A stretch of 64,000 nt of DNA from contig NZ_PTIR01000007.1 in NCBI RefSeq assembly GCF_002934455.1, positions 186,001 through 250,000 of the forward strand. Direction: 5' to 3'. This DNA comes from Trinickia symbiotica. Lineage in GTDB: Bacteria > Pseudomonadota > Gammaproteobacteria > Burkholderiales > Burkholderiaceae. Below, piece by piece: positions 46,702 to 56,518 of this stretch; within the stretch, counting starts at the first letter, position 1, and every line of letters begins with the position of its first letter. Under the pieces are notes generated by a model. That model was not told where the DNA came from and did not search any database. It was given only the letters and a program-made list of their open reading frames with translations. A program made the position numbers and the translations under genes.

Positions 46702-47730
46702 ATGGCATCCTCCCTTCCGTCGACGATGAAAGCGCTCGTCCTGCTTGCGCACGGCGAGCTCGATCAGCTCGCGGTCGTGAGCGACAAGCCTGTGCCGCGC
46801 GCCGCGTCCGATGGCGTCGTCATCCGCGTGCGCGCGTCATCGTTCAACTATCACGACGTCTTCACGGTGAAGGGCATGCCTGGCATCAAAGTACCGCTGC
46901 CGGTGGTGATCGGGCTCGATATGGCGGGCGAGATCGTCCAGGTCGGTGATAGTGTCGACGGCTGGAAGACGGGCGATCGCGTGCTCGTGAACCCGCTCAA
47001 TCGTGAGAAGGGATTGATGGGCGAGATGCTCGACGGCGGCATGGCCGAGTATTGTGCCGTCTCCGCGGCACAGCTCATCGCGCTACCCGACGCGGTCGGC
47101 TTCAACGAAGCGGCGGCGTTGCCGGTGGCTTATGGCACCGCTCACCGCATGCTCGTCACGCACGGCACCGTCAAGGCCGGCGATCGTGTGCTGATCCTCG
47201 GCGCGAGTGGCGGCGTCGGCACGGCGTCGCTGTTGCTTGCGAAGCAGCTCGGCGCCGAGGTGATCGCCTGCGCCGGCAGCGACGAGAAGGCAGCGCAGCT
47301 GAAGGCGCTCGGCGCCGACCATGTCGTCAACTATCGGACGACCGATTTTTCGAAATGGGCGATCGAGCACTATGGCAAGCCGCAGCGGCGCAACTATGAG
47401 GGCGGCGTCGATGTCGTCGTGAACTTCACGGGCGGCGAAACATGGGTGCCGTCGCTCAAGTGCCTCAAGCGCGGCGGCACGCTGCTCGTCTGCGGCGCGA
47501 CGGCCGGCCACGATCCGAAGGAAGACCTGCGCTACATCTGGAGCTTCGAGCTCAAAGTGATCGGCTCGAACAGCTTCTACGACGACAACTTGCGCGCGCT
47601 CGTCGAGCAGATTGCGCGAGGCGAACTGAAGCCGTCGATAGACCGCGTGCTGTCGCTCGGCGAGGCCGCCGAAGGCTTGCGTCTGATTCGCGACCGCGAG
47701 GTCCTCGGCAAGGTCGTCGTCAATCCCTGA
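46702..47730 (+). CDS. MDR-family zinc-type alcohol dehydrogenase/quinone oxidoreductase
   Basis: NAD(P)-dependent medium-chain reductase, 342 aa. GroES-like N-terminal domain and Rossmann domain with ILGASGGVGTASLLLAKQLG. It lacks the structural-zinc cysteine set and may be a quinone or enoyl reductase; the catalytic region NYHDVFTVKG resembles the latter. First of four co-directional genes (thioesterase, VOC, acyl-CoA ligase). Confidence 0.85.
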   Translation: MASSLPSTMKALVLLAHGELDQLAVVSDKPVPRAASDGVVIRVRASSFNYHDVFTVKGMPGIKVPLPVVIGLDMAGEIVQVGDSVDGWKTGDRVLVNPLNREKGLMGEMLDGGMAEYCAVSAAQLIALPDAVGFNEAAALPVAYGTAHRMLVTHGTVKAGDRVLILGASGGVGTASLLLAKQLGAEVIACAGSDEKAAQLKALGADHVVNYRTTDFSKWAIEHYGKPQRRNYEGGVDVVVNFTGGETWVPSLKCLKRGGTLLVCGATAGHDPKEDLRYIWSFELKVIGSNSFYDDNLRALVEQIARGELKPSIDRVLSLGEAAEGLRLIRDREVLGKVVVNP

Positions 47731-47792
47731 ATCGCACATCGAACCATTCCGATCCAACCGGACGCATTCCCATTCAATTCGAGGAAGCGAAG

Positions 47793-48251
47793 ATGACCGA
47801 AAACGCGGATGCGAAAGCGCTGCCCGATGCGCGCGAGATCGAGGCGCGTCTGCGGCGCGCCCCGTTTCACGACTGGCTGGGGCTCAAGGTGCTATCCGTG
47901 GGCGAGGGCGAGATCGAGCTCGCGGCCACATGGCGCGACGAGTGGGTCGTGAACCCCGAGAAGCGTTATACGCACGGCGGCATTCTTGCCGCGCTCGTCG
48001 ATCTCGCCGCGGACTGGGCGCTCGTCTCGAAGACCGGGCGTGGCGTACCGACGATCGATTTGCGTGTCGATTACCATCGCGCCGCCTTCCCGGGCGATTT
48101 GCGCGTGACCGGCAAGGTCGTTCGCTTCGGCGGACAAGTCTCGACAGCCGAGGCCTATGTCTACGATGCGGACGGTAAGCTCGTCGCGAGCGGCCGCGGG
48201 ACATACGCGAGCGCGACACCTTCGGCGCCGCCCGCGGCAAGCAAGGCGTGA
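47793..48251 (+). CDS. PaaI-type hotdog thioesterase
   Basis: 152-aa acyl-CoA thioesterase of the hotdog fold: APFHDWLGLKVLSVGEGEIEL, TYTHGGILAALVDLAADWAL in the same place as the active-site HGG motif (RYTHGGILAALVD), and VDYHRAAFPGDLRVTGKV. Releases a free acid from an aromatic or short-chain CoA ester. ATG at 47793 follows a GAGGAAG ribosome site; stop overlaps the VOC gene start. Confidence 0.86.
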   Translation: MTENADAKALPDAREIEARLRRAPFHDWLGLKVLSVGEGEIELAATWRDEWVVNPEKRYTHGGILAALVDLAADWALVSKTGRGVPTIDLRVDYHRAAFPGDLRVTGKVVRFGGQVSTAEAYVYDADGKLVASGRGTYASATPSAPPAASKA

Positions 48252-49009
48252 CGCTCGATCATCTCGTCGTCAACGCGCGCTTCGATATCGACGCGGCCGC
48301 GACGCTTTTCGCCCAGCTCGGCTTTACGGTGACGCCGCGCGGCTACCACACGCTCGGGTCCGTCAACCATACGATCGTGTTCGACGACCACTATCTCGAG
48401 CTGGTCGGTCTGCCGGCGGATGGCAAGACGATTCGCGAGGAGATCGTTGGGAGCCCGATCGGGCCCGAAGGTCTGGTGTTTCGCAGCGACGACGCTCGTC
48501 GGACCTTCGAGTGGCTAGGCCGCGTGGGCTTCGATGCGGGTTCACCGCAAACCTTCTCCCGCCCGGTTGAGCCGTTCGGCGATGCGCGCTTTACGACGGT
48601 GCGTCTCGCACCGGGGCAGTTGCCGGGCGGCCGGGTCTACTTCTGCCAGCATTTGACGCCCGAACTCGTGTTCCGCGAGCAGTGGAGGAGTCATGCAAAC
48701 GGGGCCTATGCGCTCGCGCAGCTCCATCTGATCGGCGCGGACCGCGAAGCTTATGAGCGCCTTGGCGAACCGACGTCAGATTTTTCGTTGGCCTTCTGGA
48801 CGCGCGCGGACTTCGTTGCGCGTTTCGGCGCCGCGGCCGCGCGGATCGAGGATCGATCGCCGCGCTTTGCCGCCATCACGATCCGCACGCCGCAATGGCA
48901 CGAGACGGGTACGCGCGCGATCACGGCAGGACAGCCCGTCGAAATCGACGGCATGCGCAGCGTCGTTGCGCTGCCGCGCTTCGACATGTTGCTGGAGTTC
49001 ATCCCGTGA
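48248..49009 (+). CDS. VOC/glyoxalase-like protein
   Basis: 253-aa protein beginning MTLDHLVVNARFDIDAA, the glyoxalase_3-like VOC fold with pairs of beta-alpha-beta units and a metal-ligand candidate in LDHLVV and YLELVG. GTG start overlaps the thioesterase stop. Likely a metal-dependent isomerase, epimerase or dioxygenase of an acyl substrate; not determinable from sequence. Overlaps the ligase start by four bases. Confidence 0.78.
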   Translation: MTLDHLVVNARFDIDAAATLFAQLGFTVTPRGYHTLGSVNHTIVFDDHYLELVGLPADGKTIREEIVGSPIGPEGLVFRSDDARRTFEWLGRVGFDAGSPQTFSRPVEPFGDARFTTVRLAPGQLPGGRVYFCQHLTPELVFREQWRSHANGAYALAQLHLIGADREAYERLGEPTSDFSLAFWTRADFVARFGAAAARIEDRSPRFAAITIRTPQWHETGTRAITAGQPVEIDGMRSVVALPRFDMLLEFIP

Positions 49010-50601
49010 CCCCATCGGACAACCTAGGCATGTTGATCGACCGCGAGAACGGCGCGCATGCCGATGCCGTGGCGCTGATCGAACTTGACGATGCGATGGA
49101 CCCCGTTCGATATACCTTCGGTGCGCTCGACGCGATCGCCGACGGCGTGGCTGCGACCTTGGCCGGCCGATACGATCGGGGGGATCGCATTGCGATCCTA
49201 GCCGCGAATTCGGCGCATTTCGTCGCTGCCGTGCTCGGCATCATGCGTGCGGGCCTTGTCGCCGTGCCGATCAATTTCCGCTTTCCGCGGGCGCTCATCG
49301 AGGATGTGATCGAGGATAGCGGTGCCCGGCTCGTCTTTTGCGACGCCGCGCGAATCGACCATGTGCCCGCGACGCTGCCGGGCGTCGTGTTCGATGCACG
49401 CGGCACGGCCATGTTGTCCGAACCGCCGCCCGCCAACGTCGTGACCTTTTCGGCGTTCGTTGCCGGCGCGAGCCCTTGCAATGATACCGACGCACACGGC
49501 GCACGTTTCGAAGCGATCGAACCCGAGCCGCGCGAGGCGGCGCTGATCCTCTATACGTCGGGCTCGACGGGCCGGCCCAAGGGCGTGGTGCTTTCGCACG
49601 AGAGTCATAGGTGGGTGGTTCGCACGCGCCTCCAATCGCAGCCGCTCGCCGGCGAGCGGCTGCTGATCGCGGCGCCGCTCTTTCATATGAATGCCCTGGC
49701 GCTTGCGTTTCTCGCGCTCGCGGCGTGTTCGACGATGGTGATGCTGCCGCAATTCAACGCGGCCAACTACATTCGCGCGATCGATGCATGGCGTTGCACA
49801 TGGCTCACGGCCGTGCCGCCGATGATCGCGATGATGATGCAAGAGCGCGCATTGCTCACGCAAAGCGACTTGTCGTCGTTGCGCTTCATTCGCATGGGCT
49901 CCGCGCCTGTCAGCGCTGCGTTGCTCGATCAGATTCATGAGCTGCTCCCCAACGCACGCATCATCAACGCATACGGCACGACCGAGGGCGGTCCTGTCGT
50001 GTTCGGCCCGCACCCGCGGGGATTGCCGACCCCGACGCTCTCGGTCGGCGCCGCGCATCCGCTCGTCGATCTTCGTCTCGTCGACGAGACAGGTGCCGAA
50101 GCCGACGAGGGCGAGTTGCAGCTGCGCAGCCCGGGCCTCATGAATGGCTATCACAATCGGCCCGGCCTGCCGCTGCCGTTCACGTCCGATGGCTATTACC
50201 GAACCGGGGATGTGTTTCAGCGCGACGCGAACGGTTTCTACACCTTTATCGGCCGGCGCGACGACATGTTCGTCTCGGGCGGCGAGAACATCTATCCCGG
50301 CGACGTCGAGCGAATGTTGGAACGCCATCCGCTTATCGAGCAGGCGTGTGTCGTGCCCGTCGTCGACGAGATCAAGGGCACAAAACCGGTCGTGTTCGTG
50401 AAGGTGAAGCCTGGCGCCGCACTGAGCGCCGACGACGTCAAACGATTTGCGCTCGAGCAGGCTCCCGCCTATCAACACCCACGCCGCGTCTGGTTCGTCG
50501 ACGGATTTCCGCTCGCCGCGACGAACAAAATCGATCGAGCCGCTTTGAAGATGGCGGCGATCGAACGCCTGCAAGACGAGAGGCGCATCGAAGGCGCTTA
50601 G
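49006..50601 (+). CDS. AMP-forming acyl-CoA ligase
   Basis: ANL-superfamily ligase, 531 aa. AMP-binding motif LILYTSGSTGRPKGV, INAYGTTEGG, YYRTGDVFQRD, and C-terminal lysine region RVWFVDGFPLAATNKIDRAAL are all present. It activates an unknown carboxylate with CoA. GTG start overlaps the VOC gene. With the thioesterase and MDR reductase it forms a four-gene CoA-ester pathway. Confidence 0.9.
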   Translation: MTPSDNLGMLIDRENGAHADAVALIELDDAMDPVRYTFGALDAIADGVAATLAGRYDRGDRIAILAANSAHFVAAVLGIMRAGLVAVPINFRFPRALIEDVIEDSGARLVFCDAARIDHVPATLPGVVFDARGTAMLSEPPPANVVTFSAFVAGASPCNDTDAHGARFEAIEPEPREAALILYTSGSTGRPKGVVLSHESHRWVVRTRLQSQPLAGERLLIAAPLFHMNALALAFLALAACSTMVMLPQFNAANYIRAIDAWRCTWLTAVPPMIAMMMQERALLTQSDLSSLRFIRMGSAPVSAALLDQIHELLPNARIINAYGTTEGGPVVFGPHPRGLPTPTLSVGAAHPLVDLRLVDETGAEADEGELQLRSPGLMNGYHNRPGLPLPFTSDGYYRTGDVFQRDANGFYTFIGRRDDMFVSGGENIYPGDVERMLERHPLIEQACVVPVVDEIKGTKPVVFVKVKPGAALSADDVKRFALEQAPAYQHPRRVWFVDGFPLAATNKIDRAALKMAAIERLQDERRIEGA

Positions 50602-50809
50602 ATGCGTCGGGGTTGGGGACCGATGTTTCACCGCCAATCCGGATCCCTTCAGGGCGACATCAAATATCGATAGGCGTCCTATTCCAGTTCGCGTGAAAAG
50701 AATCGGTAAGAAATCGAGAACCAACGATTCTCGGCTGATTCATCCGCGAGTGGTTGTAGGGATATCCTGAATCTCAGGTAAGGACGCTGGAAAGCGTCGA
50801 AAGCAACCG

Positions 50810-50836
50810 TAAAGTAATACGAATGCAGGTCGTAAT
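50810..50836 (+). promoter_or_regulatory. possible sigma-28 (FliA) promoter upstream of chemoreceptor
   Basis: TAAA at 50810-50813, then exactly 15 bases, then GTCGTAAT at 50829-50836, compared with the consensus TAAA-N15-GCCGATAA; four of eight bases match in the -10. Its place 70 bases before the chemoreceptor supports the idea. Weak match. The rest of the 50602-50906 gap holds no gene. Confidence 0.35.
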
Positions 50837-50906
50837 ACCGCTCCGTCATTGCGCGATTCGCATCGAGCATGGCCCGCTTGACAGCCACTTGTGTTTCGGA
50901 GATTGC

Positions 50907-52655
50907 ATGAGCATCGCTAACCTTTCCATTGCCCGGAAGCTTTACGCTACATTCGGCATCGTCATTGCCATATTGGTGATATTGGGCATTACGTTCTATT
51001 CATTCTTTTCGTCGGTGATGGAGGCGAACCGATGGAACGTCCACACCTATCAGGTAATCGACGAGACGCGCGCGTTGACCGAAAGTCTCATCAATATGGA
51101 AACGGGTCTGCGCGGCTATGCGATCGTCGGCGACGATGCGATGCTCGAGCCGTACCGCAATGGCAGCGAATCGTTCAAGCAGCACTTGGCGACGATCCGG
51201 AATCTCACGAGCGACAACGCGCAGCAACAAGAGCGGCTGCGCAAGCTCGAGAATCAGGAGACACAATGGGCGTCGAGCTTTGCGGACGACCTGCTTGCCA
51301 AGCGCAAGACCGTGATCTCGGGCAGCACGACGATGGACCAGTTCATCGCGTCGTTCAAGGGAAACACGGGCAAGGCGCAAATGGACGCGATGCGCGCGAC
51401 GTTATCGGAAGTGGCAGGCAACGAGTCTGCGCTGCTTTCCGTGCGCGAGGCCGAGGTCAAGTCGCTGCAGACGAAAACGCAGATTGTGCTGATCGCCGGT
51501 ACCTTGGCGGCAATTGCGCTCGCGCTTGTTTTTGCGACGTGGATCGCGCGGCTCATCGCGGTGCCGCTGCGCGAGGCGGTGGCGCTTGCCGAGGCGATTG
51601 CGGGCGGCGACCTCACACGCACGATCGTCTCGCGGACCACCGATGAAGTCGGCTCGTTGATGCGTGCGTTCGCCGGCATGCAGGACAAACTCGTCTCGGT
51701 CGTTTCCTCCATCAAGACTTCGACCGACTCGATCAACGTCGCGGCAGGCGAAGTGCGCGCCGGCAACGCCGACCTGTCGTCGCGCACCGAGCAGCAGGCC
51801 GCCTCCCTCGAGGAGACGGCATCCAGCATGGAAGAGCTGACGGCGACGGTGAAGCAGAACGCGGACAATGCGCGTCAGGCGAGCGGGCTCGCCGCCAATG
51901 CGTCGGAAGTCGCGGACAAGGGGAACGATGCGGTGGGCCGTGTGGTGGCCACGATGAGCGACATCAACGAGAGTTCGAGCAAGATCGGCGACATCACGGG
52001 CATCATCGAAGGCATCGCGTTCCAGACCAACATTCTCGCGTTGAACGCGGCCGTGGAAGCGGCGCGCGCCGGCGAGCAAGGTCGGGGCTTCGCCGTCGTC
52101 GCGAGCGAGGTGCGCAGCCTCGCGCAGCGCTCGTCGGCCGCGGCCAAGGAAATCAAGGAACTCATCGGCGCCTCGATCGACAAGATTCGCGGCGGCATGA
52201 CGGAGGTCGAGGAGGCCGGGCGGACGATGTCGGAAGTGACGCAGGCCATCAGCCGTGTGACGGACATCATGGGCGAGATCGCCGCCGCGTCGGACGAGCA
52301 GAGCCGCGGCATCGAGCAGGTCAATCAGGCCATCACGCAGATGGACCAGGTGACTCAGCAGAATGCCGCGCTCGTCGAGGAAGCCGCCGCCGCCGCTCAG
52401 TCGCTCGAAGACCAGGGCAGCGAGCTCGGACGCGCCGTTTCCGCCTTCCGGATCGCGACGAGCGCGACGGCCTTCACATCGGCCAAGGTTTCCGCTCGCC
52501 CCGCGGCACGTGCGCCCGCGAGGCCGTCGGCACCGCTCAAGCGGCCGGCGCTGAAGCCGGTGAAGCCGGCAGCGGCCGAGTCGGCAGACGCCGCGCCGGC
52601 GGTCTCGGCGCCGGCCGCCGTCGAATCGGCTGGTGCCGACTGGCAGACCTTCTGA
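50907..52655 (+). CDS. methyl-accepting chemotaxis protein with CHASE3-type sensor
   Basis: Inner-membrane chemoreceptor, 582 aa. Two membrane helices (residues about 10-32 and 192-212) flank a helical periplasmic sensor of CHASE3 type ([26 protein letters not shown]). HAMP and a signalling domain follow, with [32 protein letters not shown]. The C-terminus ends DWQTF, a CheR/CheB tethering pentapeptide of the xWxxF type, on a Pro/Ala-rich linker, so it recruits its own methylation enzymes. Followed after 15 bases by a small unknown gene. Confidence 0.94.
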   Translation: MSIANLSIARKLYATFGIVIAILVILGITFYSFFSSVMEANRWNVHTYQVIDETRALTESLINMETGLRGYAIVGDDAMLEPYRNGSESFKQHLATIRNLTSDNAQQQERLRKLENQETQWASSFADDLLAKRKTVISGSTTMDQFIASFKGNTGKAQMDAMRATLSEVAGNESALLSVREAEVKSLQTKTQIVLIAGTLAAIALALVFATWIARLIAVPLREAVALAEAIAGGDLTRTIVSRTTDEVGSLMRAFAGMQDKLVSVVSSIKTSTDSINVAAGEVRAGNADLSSRTEQQAASLEETASSMEELTATVKQNADNARQASGLAANASEVADKGNDAVGRVVATMSDINESSSKIGDITGIIEGIAFQTNILALNAAVEAARAGEQGRGFAVVASEVRSLAQRSSAAAKEIKELIGASIDKIRGGMTEVEEAGRTMSEVTQAISRVTDIMGEIAAASDEQSRGIEQVNQAITQMDQVTQQNAALVEEAAAAAQSLEDQGSELGRAVSAFRIATSATAFTSAKVSARPAARAPARPSAPLKRPALKPVKPAAAESADAAPAVSAPAAVESAGADWQTF

Positions 52656-52670
52656 CGAGTGAACGATTTC

Positions 52671-53021
52671 ATGAGCGACATCGACAAGCAAGCGGTGGCG
52701 GCCCTATTGACGTATACGTCGGCAGCGCAAAACATGGGTGAGATGGTGGGGTCGTGGGCCGAGATGGTCGAAGGGTACGGCGAGGCGGTGTCGCGCATCG
52801 GCGCGCGCATGGTCGTGCTCTGCAAATTCGTCGATGCGGTCCTGCCGCAATTGACCGCTGTGCAGTGCGCCGACATCGACCGGTCGTTCCGGCGCGGCGT
52901 CGAGGATGCGATGGCGCGCACCGACGACATGGAACTGCCGGGCGTCTACCATACGACGTTGCTCGATCAGACCAACGTCCTGCTCAGCGCGCTCGAAAGC
53001 AGGGGCGTTCGGCGGCGATAG
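52671..53021 (+). CDS. small hypothetical protein after chemoreceptor (116 aa)
   Basis: 116-aa, cytoplasmic, mostly helical, starting MSDIDKQAVAALLTYTSAAQNM; a GTG 12 bases earlier is in frame. It contains FRRGVEDAMARTDDMELP and a single Cys pair. I do not recognise a family. Being directly downstream of the receptor it could be a partner or adaptor, but that is speculative. Convergent with yceH, about 47 bases between stops. Confidence 0.65.
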   Translation: MSDIDKQAVAALLTYTSAAQNMGEMVGSWAEMVEGYGEAVSRIGARMVVLCKFVDAVLPQLTAVQCADIDRSFRRGVEDAMARTDDMELPGVYHTTLLDQTNVLLSALESRGVRRR

Positions 53022-53068
53022 GGCTCGTCGCCCGCGCGGGCGCGGGCGCGGTCGTCATCGCGCCGCGC

Positions 53069-53773
53069 TCACGATCGACGCATCAGGTCGTCGATATTGA
53101 TTCCGAGTTCCGTGGCCATCCGTTCGACGAACGCCTGCAGCCGGTTCACCTTCTCGATCAACTCCTTTTGCTCGGCCCTCAGTGCTTCGATCGCCGCTGG
53201 CGAGATGGTTTCCTCGCTGCCGCCGTGCTCAGGCGCTTCACTTGCACTGACTTCACCACATAGCAGATGCATCCAGCGACTCTCCCGTTCACCTGGTGCG
53301 CGCGGCAGCTTGACGGTAAGCGGGGGTTCGCGATTGGCGAGTTCGTCGAGAAATGCCTCGACCGATGAAATATCGGCGAAGTTGTGCAGACGCGCGCTGT
53401 TGAGCCGCAATTCCGCGGCAGTCTGCGGGCCGCGCAGCACCAGCGTCGCAAGCAACGCGGCGCTTTGGCTTTGGATGCCGAGCACGCGGTTGATGTTGTG
53501 CTCGAAGCGCGGCACGCGGCTGCTACTGCCTTCCAGCACCAGACTCAGGCGCTTCAAGCCGTCGATCGCGGTCAGCACCTCCGCCTCGCTGACATTCATC
53601 ACCGGCACGCGAGCCGTTTTCTGATTGCAGCCGGAGACCAAGGCGTTGAGCGATAGCGGATACGTGTCGGGCACCGTGTACTGCTTCTCGAAGAGGACAC
53701 CTGCCACGCGCGCCTCGAGTTGCGTGAGATGACGTATTGCGTGGCGCGAAGAGCTGTCTGCGCTGGAGTTCAT
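53069..53773 (-). CDS. yceH: YceH/DUF480 family protein
   Basis: 234-aa protein of the YceH family, two winged-helix domains (LTQLEARVAGVLFEKQYTVPDTYPLSLNALVSGCNQKT, LLATLVLRGPQTAAELRLNSARLHNF) and a C-terminal coiled coil (ALRAEQKELIEKVNRLQAFVE). No proven role; conserved throughout proteobacteria. Start MNSSADSSSRHAIRHL at 53773. Confidence 0.93.
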   Translation of the reverse strand: MNSSADSSSRHAIRHLTQLEARVAGVLFEKQYTVPDTYPLSLNALVSGCNQKTARVPVMNVSEAEVLTAIDGLKRLSLVLEGSSSRVPRFEHNINRVLGIQSQSAALLATLVLRGPQTAAELRLNSARLHNFADISSVEAFLDELANREPPLTVKLPRAPGERESRWMHLLCGEVSASEAPEHGGSEETISPAAIEALRAEQKELIEKVNRLQAFVERMATELGINIDDLMRRS

Positions 53774-53969
53774 GGGAGTCTCGGTGGAAGTCGCTGGTTG
53801 CCGTCGAGTCGCACGGGAGCCGGGCGGCCGCGAAATTCGGCTCGGAGCCCTATGATATCCGGCGCGAGTCCTCGTACCGCAACCGTGGGGTTTCCCTCAA
53901 AAGTGGAAAATCGATAGCAGAAATGCTTCGTTTGCCGCACGCGCGGCCCTGTCTACACTCCGGTCTCAT

Positions 53970-53983
53970 CTTGTCATTACAAG
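53970..53983. promoter_or_regulatory. CTTGT-N4-ACAAG dyad before the UTRA regulator
   Basis: CTTGTCATTACAAG at 53970-53983, six bases before the ATG of the HutC-type regulator. Dyads of the form TTGT-N4-ACAA are typical for HutC-group GntR proteins, so this is a likely self-regulatory operator that may also control the downstream flavoprotein cluster. Confidence 0.6.
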
Positions 53984-53989
53984 TGGAAC

Positions 53990-54766
53990 ATGACCGGAAG
54001 CAACCTCGTGCCGCTGGTGCCGCAGCCGCTATATGTCCAGATCAAGGATGCGCTGCGCGCGCGCATCCTCGACGGCACGTATCCCCCCCATAGTCGAATG
54101 TCGTCGGAGCACGAACTGTGCGCGATGTACGGCGTGAGCCGCATCACCGTGCGGCAGGCGCTCGGCGACTTGCAGAAGGAGGGCCTCGTTTTTCGGCTGC
54201 ATGGCAAGGGCACGTTCGTCTCTAAGCCGAAGGCGTTCCAGAACATTCGGTCGCTGCAAGGGTTCGCGGAGGCCATGTCGTCGATGGGCTATGAAATCGT
54301 CAACCAGCTTCGCAGCTTCAGCATCGTGAAGGCCGATCGCCATATCGCAGCGCGGCTCGCATTGCCGGAGGGCGCACCGGTTGCGCAAATCCACCGCGTG
54401 CGGCTGCTGAACCGCGAGCCTGTCTCGCTCGAGCTGACATGGGTGCCCGAGGCGCTCGGCAAGCGGCTCGCCAACGCGGATCTTGCGACGCGAGACATCT
54501 TCCTCATCCTCGAAAACGACTGCGGCGTGTCGCTCGGCCACGCGGACGTATCGATCGACGCGATCCTCGCGGACGAGGACATCGTCGATGCCCTTCGCGT
54601 CGAGGAGGGCAGCCCCGTGTTGCGCATCGAGCGCCTGACGCACGACGCAAGCGGAAAACCGATCGATTACGAATACCTCTATTTCCGCGGCGACGCATTC
54701 CAGTATCGATTGCGCATCGACCGCGACAAGGACAGAGGCCGCAACCCCGCAAGGAAAGCGCGATGA
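53990..54766 (+). CDS. GntR/HutC-type regulator with UTRA domain
   Basis: 258-aa regulator: GntR winged helix (SSEHELCAMYGVSRITVRQALGDLQKEGLVFRLHGKGTFV) and UTRA effector domain from about residue 90. Its stop overlaps the ATG of the AprA-like gene, so it is the first gene of this operon and its effector is presumably the transported compound. A dyad operator lies just before it. Confidence 0.9.
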   Translation: MTGSNLVPLVPQPLYVQIKDALRARILDGTYPPHSRMSSEHELCAMYGVSRITVRQALGDLQKEGLVFRLHGKGTFVSKPKAFQNIRSLQGFAEAMSSMGYEIVNQLRSFSIVKADRHIAARLALPEGAPVAQIHRVRLLNREPVSLELTWVPEALGKRLANADLATRDIFLILENDCGVSLGHADVSIDAILADEDIVDALRVEEGSPVLRIERLTHDASGKPIDYEYLYFRGDAFQYRLRIDRDKDRGRNPARKAR

Positions 54767-56508
54767 ACACCGAAGTACTCGAATACGACGTCGTGGTGGT
54801 GGGCGGCGGCACGGCCGGACCGATGGCGGCCGTCAAGGCCAAGGAACACGACAAAAACTTGAGAGTGCTGTTGCTCGAAAAGGCCAACGTCAAGCGCAGC
54901 GGCGCGATCTCGATGGGCATGGACGGGCTCAACAACGCGGTCATTCCCGGCCACGCAACCCCTGAGCAATACACGCGCGAGATCACGATCGCGAACGACG
55001 GCATCGTCGACCAGGAGGCCGTCTACGCCTATGCGAAGCACAGCTTTACGACGATCGAGCAGCTCGACCGCTGGGGCGTGAAATTCGAAAAGGACGGCAC
55101 CGGCGACTACGCGGTCAAGAAGGTTCATCACATGGGGTCGTACGTGCTGCCGATGCCGGAGGGGCACGACATCAAACGCATTCTCTATCGGCAACTGAAG
55201 CGTGCGCGCGTCGAGATCACCAATCGCATCGTCGCGACCCGGCTTATGACGGATAGCGAAGGCCGGGTGAACGGCGTGCTCGGTTTCGATTGCCGAACCG
55301 CGCAGTTCTATGTGGTGCGCGCAAAGGCCGTCATTCTCTGCTGCGGCGCGGCCGGCCGGCTCGGCTTGCCGGCCTCGGGCTATCTGATGGGCACCTACGA
55401 GAATCCGACGAACGCGGGCGACGGCTATGCGATGGCCTATCACGCGGGCGCCGCGCTCGCCAATCTGGAATGCTTTCAGATCAACCCGCTCATCAAGGAC
55501 TACAACGGCCCGGCCTGCGCCTACGTGACCGGCCCGCTCGGCGGTTTCACGGCCAACGGCAAGGGCGAGCGCTTCATCGAATGCGATTACTGGAGCGGAC
55601 AGATGATGTGGGAGTTCTATCAGGAGCTGCAAGGCGGCAACGGCCCCGTGTTCCTGAAGCTCGATCATCTCGCCGAGGAGACGATTCAGACGATCGAGCA
55701 GATCCTGCACACGAACGAGCGGCCGAGCAGGGGGCGCTTTCATGCGCGTCGCGGAACCGATTACCGGCATCAGATGGTCGAGATGCATATCTCCGAGATC
55801 GGCTTTTGCAGCGGACACAGCGCGTCGGGCGTCTACGTCAACGCGCGAGCGGAGACGACGGTGTCTGGGCTGTACGCGGCCGGCGACATGGCGGCGGTCC
55901 CGCACAACTACATGCTCGGTGCGTTCACTTACGGATGGTTCGCGGGGGAAAACGCTGCTCGTGATGTCGAAGGCCGCGCGCATACGCCGATCGACGAAGC
56001 GCAGGTTGCGGCGGAACGCGCGCGTATCTATGGCCCTCTCGAGCGTGAGAGCGGTCTTGCGCCGATGCAGGTCGAGTACAAGTTGCGCCGGATGGTGAAC
56101 GACTATCTCCAGCCGCCGAAGGTGACACGCAAGATGGAAATCGCGCTGCAGCGATTCGACGAGATCGCCGAGGACATCGAGTCGATCAAGGCGAACAACC
56201 CGCACGAGCTCATGCGGGCGGCCGAAGTGCGCGCGATTCGCGACTGCGCGGAAATGGCCGCCCGCGCTTCGCTGTTTCGGACCGAAAGCCGGTGGGGGCT
56301 ATACCACCATCGCGTCGACTACCCGCATCGAAACGACGCCGAGTGGTTTTGCCATACGCATCTCTACAAGGATGCGGACGGCCGGATGGCGAGCAAGAAG
56401 CGCGAAATCGAGCCGTACATCGTCCCGCTCGCAAACGAAGAGCGAAGCGCGTATGAGATGTTGCGGATTCGCGAACCGGCCGGCCTTGCCGAAGCCGCGG
56501 CCCATTGA
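54763..56508 (+). CDS. AprA-like flavoprotein (adenylylsulfate reductase alpha/fumarate reductase superfamily)
   Basis: FAD flavoprotein of 581 aa. The N-terminal FAD motif YDVVVVGGGTAGPMAAVKA is followed by the AprA-like LLLEKANVKRSGAISMGMDG. A C-terminal block, HELMRAAEVRAIRDCAEMAARASLFRTESRWGLYHHRVDYPHRNDAEW, parallels AprA of sulfate reducers. It is shorter than archaeal and bacterial AprA (about 610-660 aa). The next gene is an AprB-like ferredoxin. No Sat or Qmo genes are near, so sulfite or adenylylsulfate as substrate is not shown. Substrate may come from the downstream sulfonate-type importer. Confidence 0.82.
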   Translation: MNTEVLEYDVVVVGGGTAGPMAAVKAKEHDKNLRVLLLEKANVKRSGAISMGMDGLNNAVIPGHATPEQYTREITIANDGIVDQEAVYAYAKHSFTTIEQLDRWGVKFEKDGTGDYAVKKVHHMGSYVLPMPEGHDIKRILYRQLKRARVEITNRIVATRLMTDSEGRVNGVLGFDCRTAQFYVVRAKAVILCCGAAGRLGLPASGYLMGTYENPTNAGDGYAMAYHAGAALANLECFQINPLIKDYNGPACAYVTGPLGGFTANGKGERFIECDYWSGQMMWEFYQELQGGNGPVFLKLDHLAEETIQTIEQILHTNERPSRGRFHARRGTDYRHQMVEMHISEIGFCSGHSASGVYVNARAETTVSGLYAAGDMAAVPHNYMLGAFTYGWFAGENAARDVEGRAHTPIDEAQVAAERARIYGPLERESGLAPMQVEYKLRRMVNDYLQPPKVTRKMEIALQRFDEIAEDIESIKANNPHELMRAAEVRAIRDCAEMAARASLFRTESRWGLYHHRVDYPHRNDAEWFCHTHLYKDADGRMASKKREIEPYIVPLANEERSAYEMLRIREPAGLAEAAAH

Positions 56509-56518
56509 GGAGCCTCAT

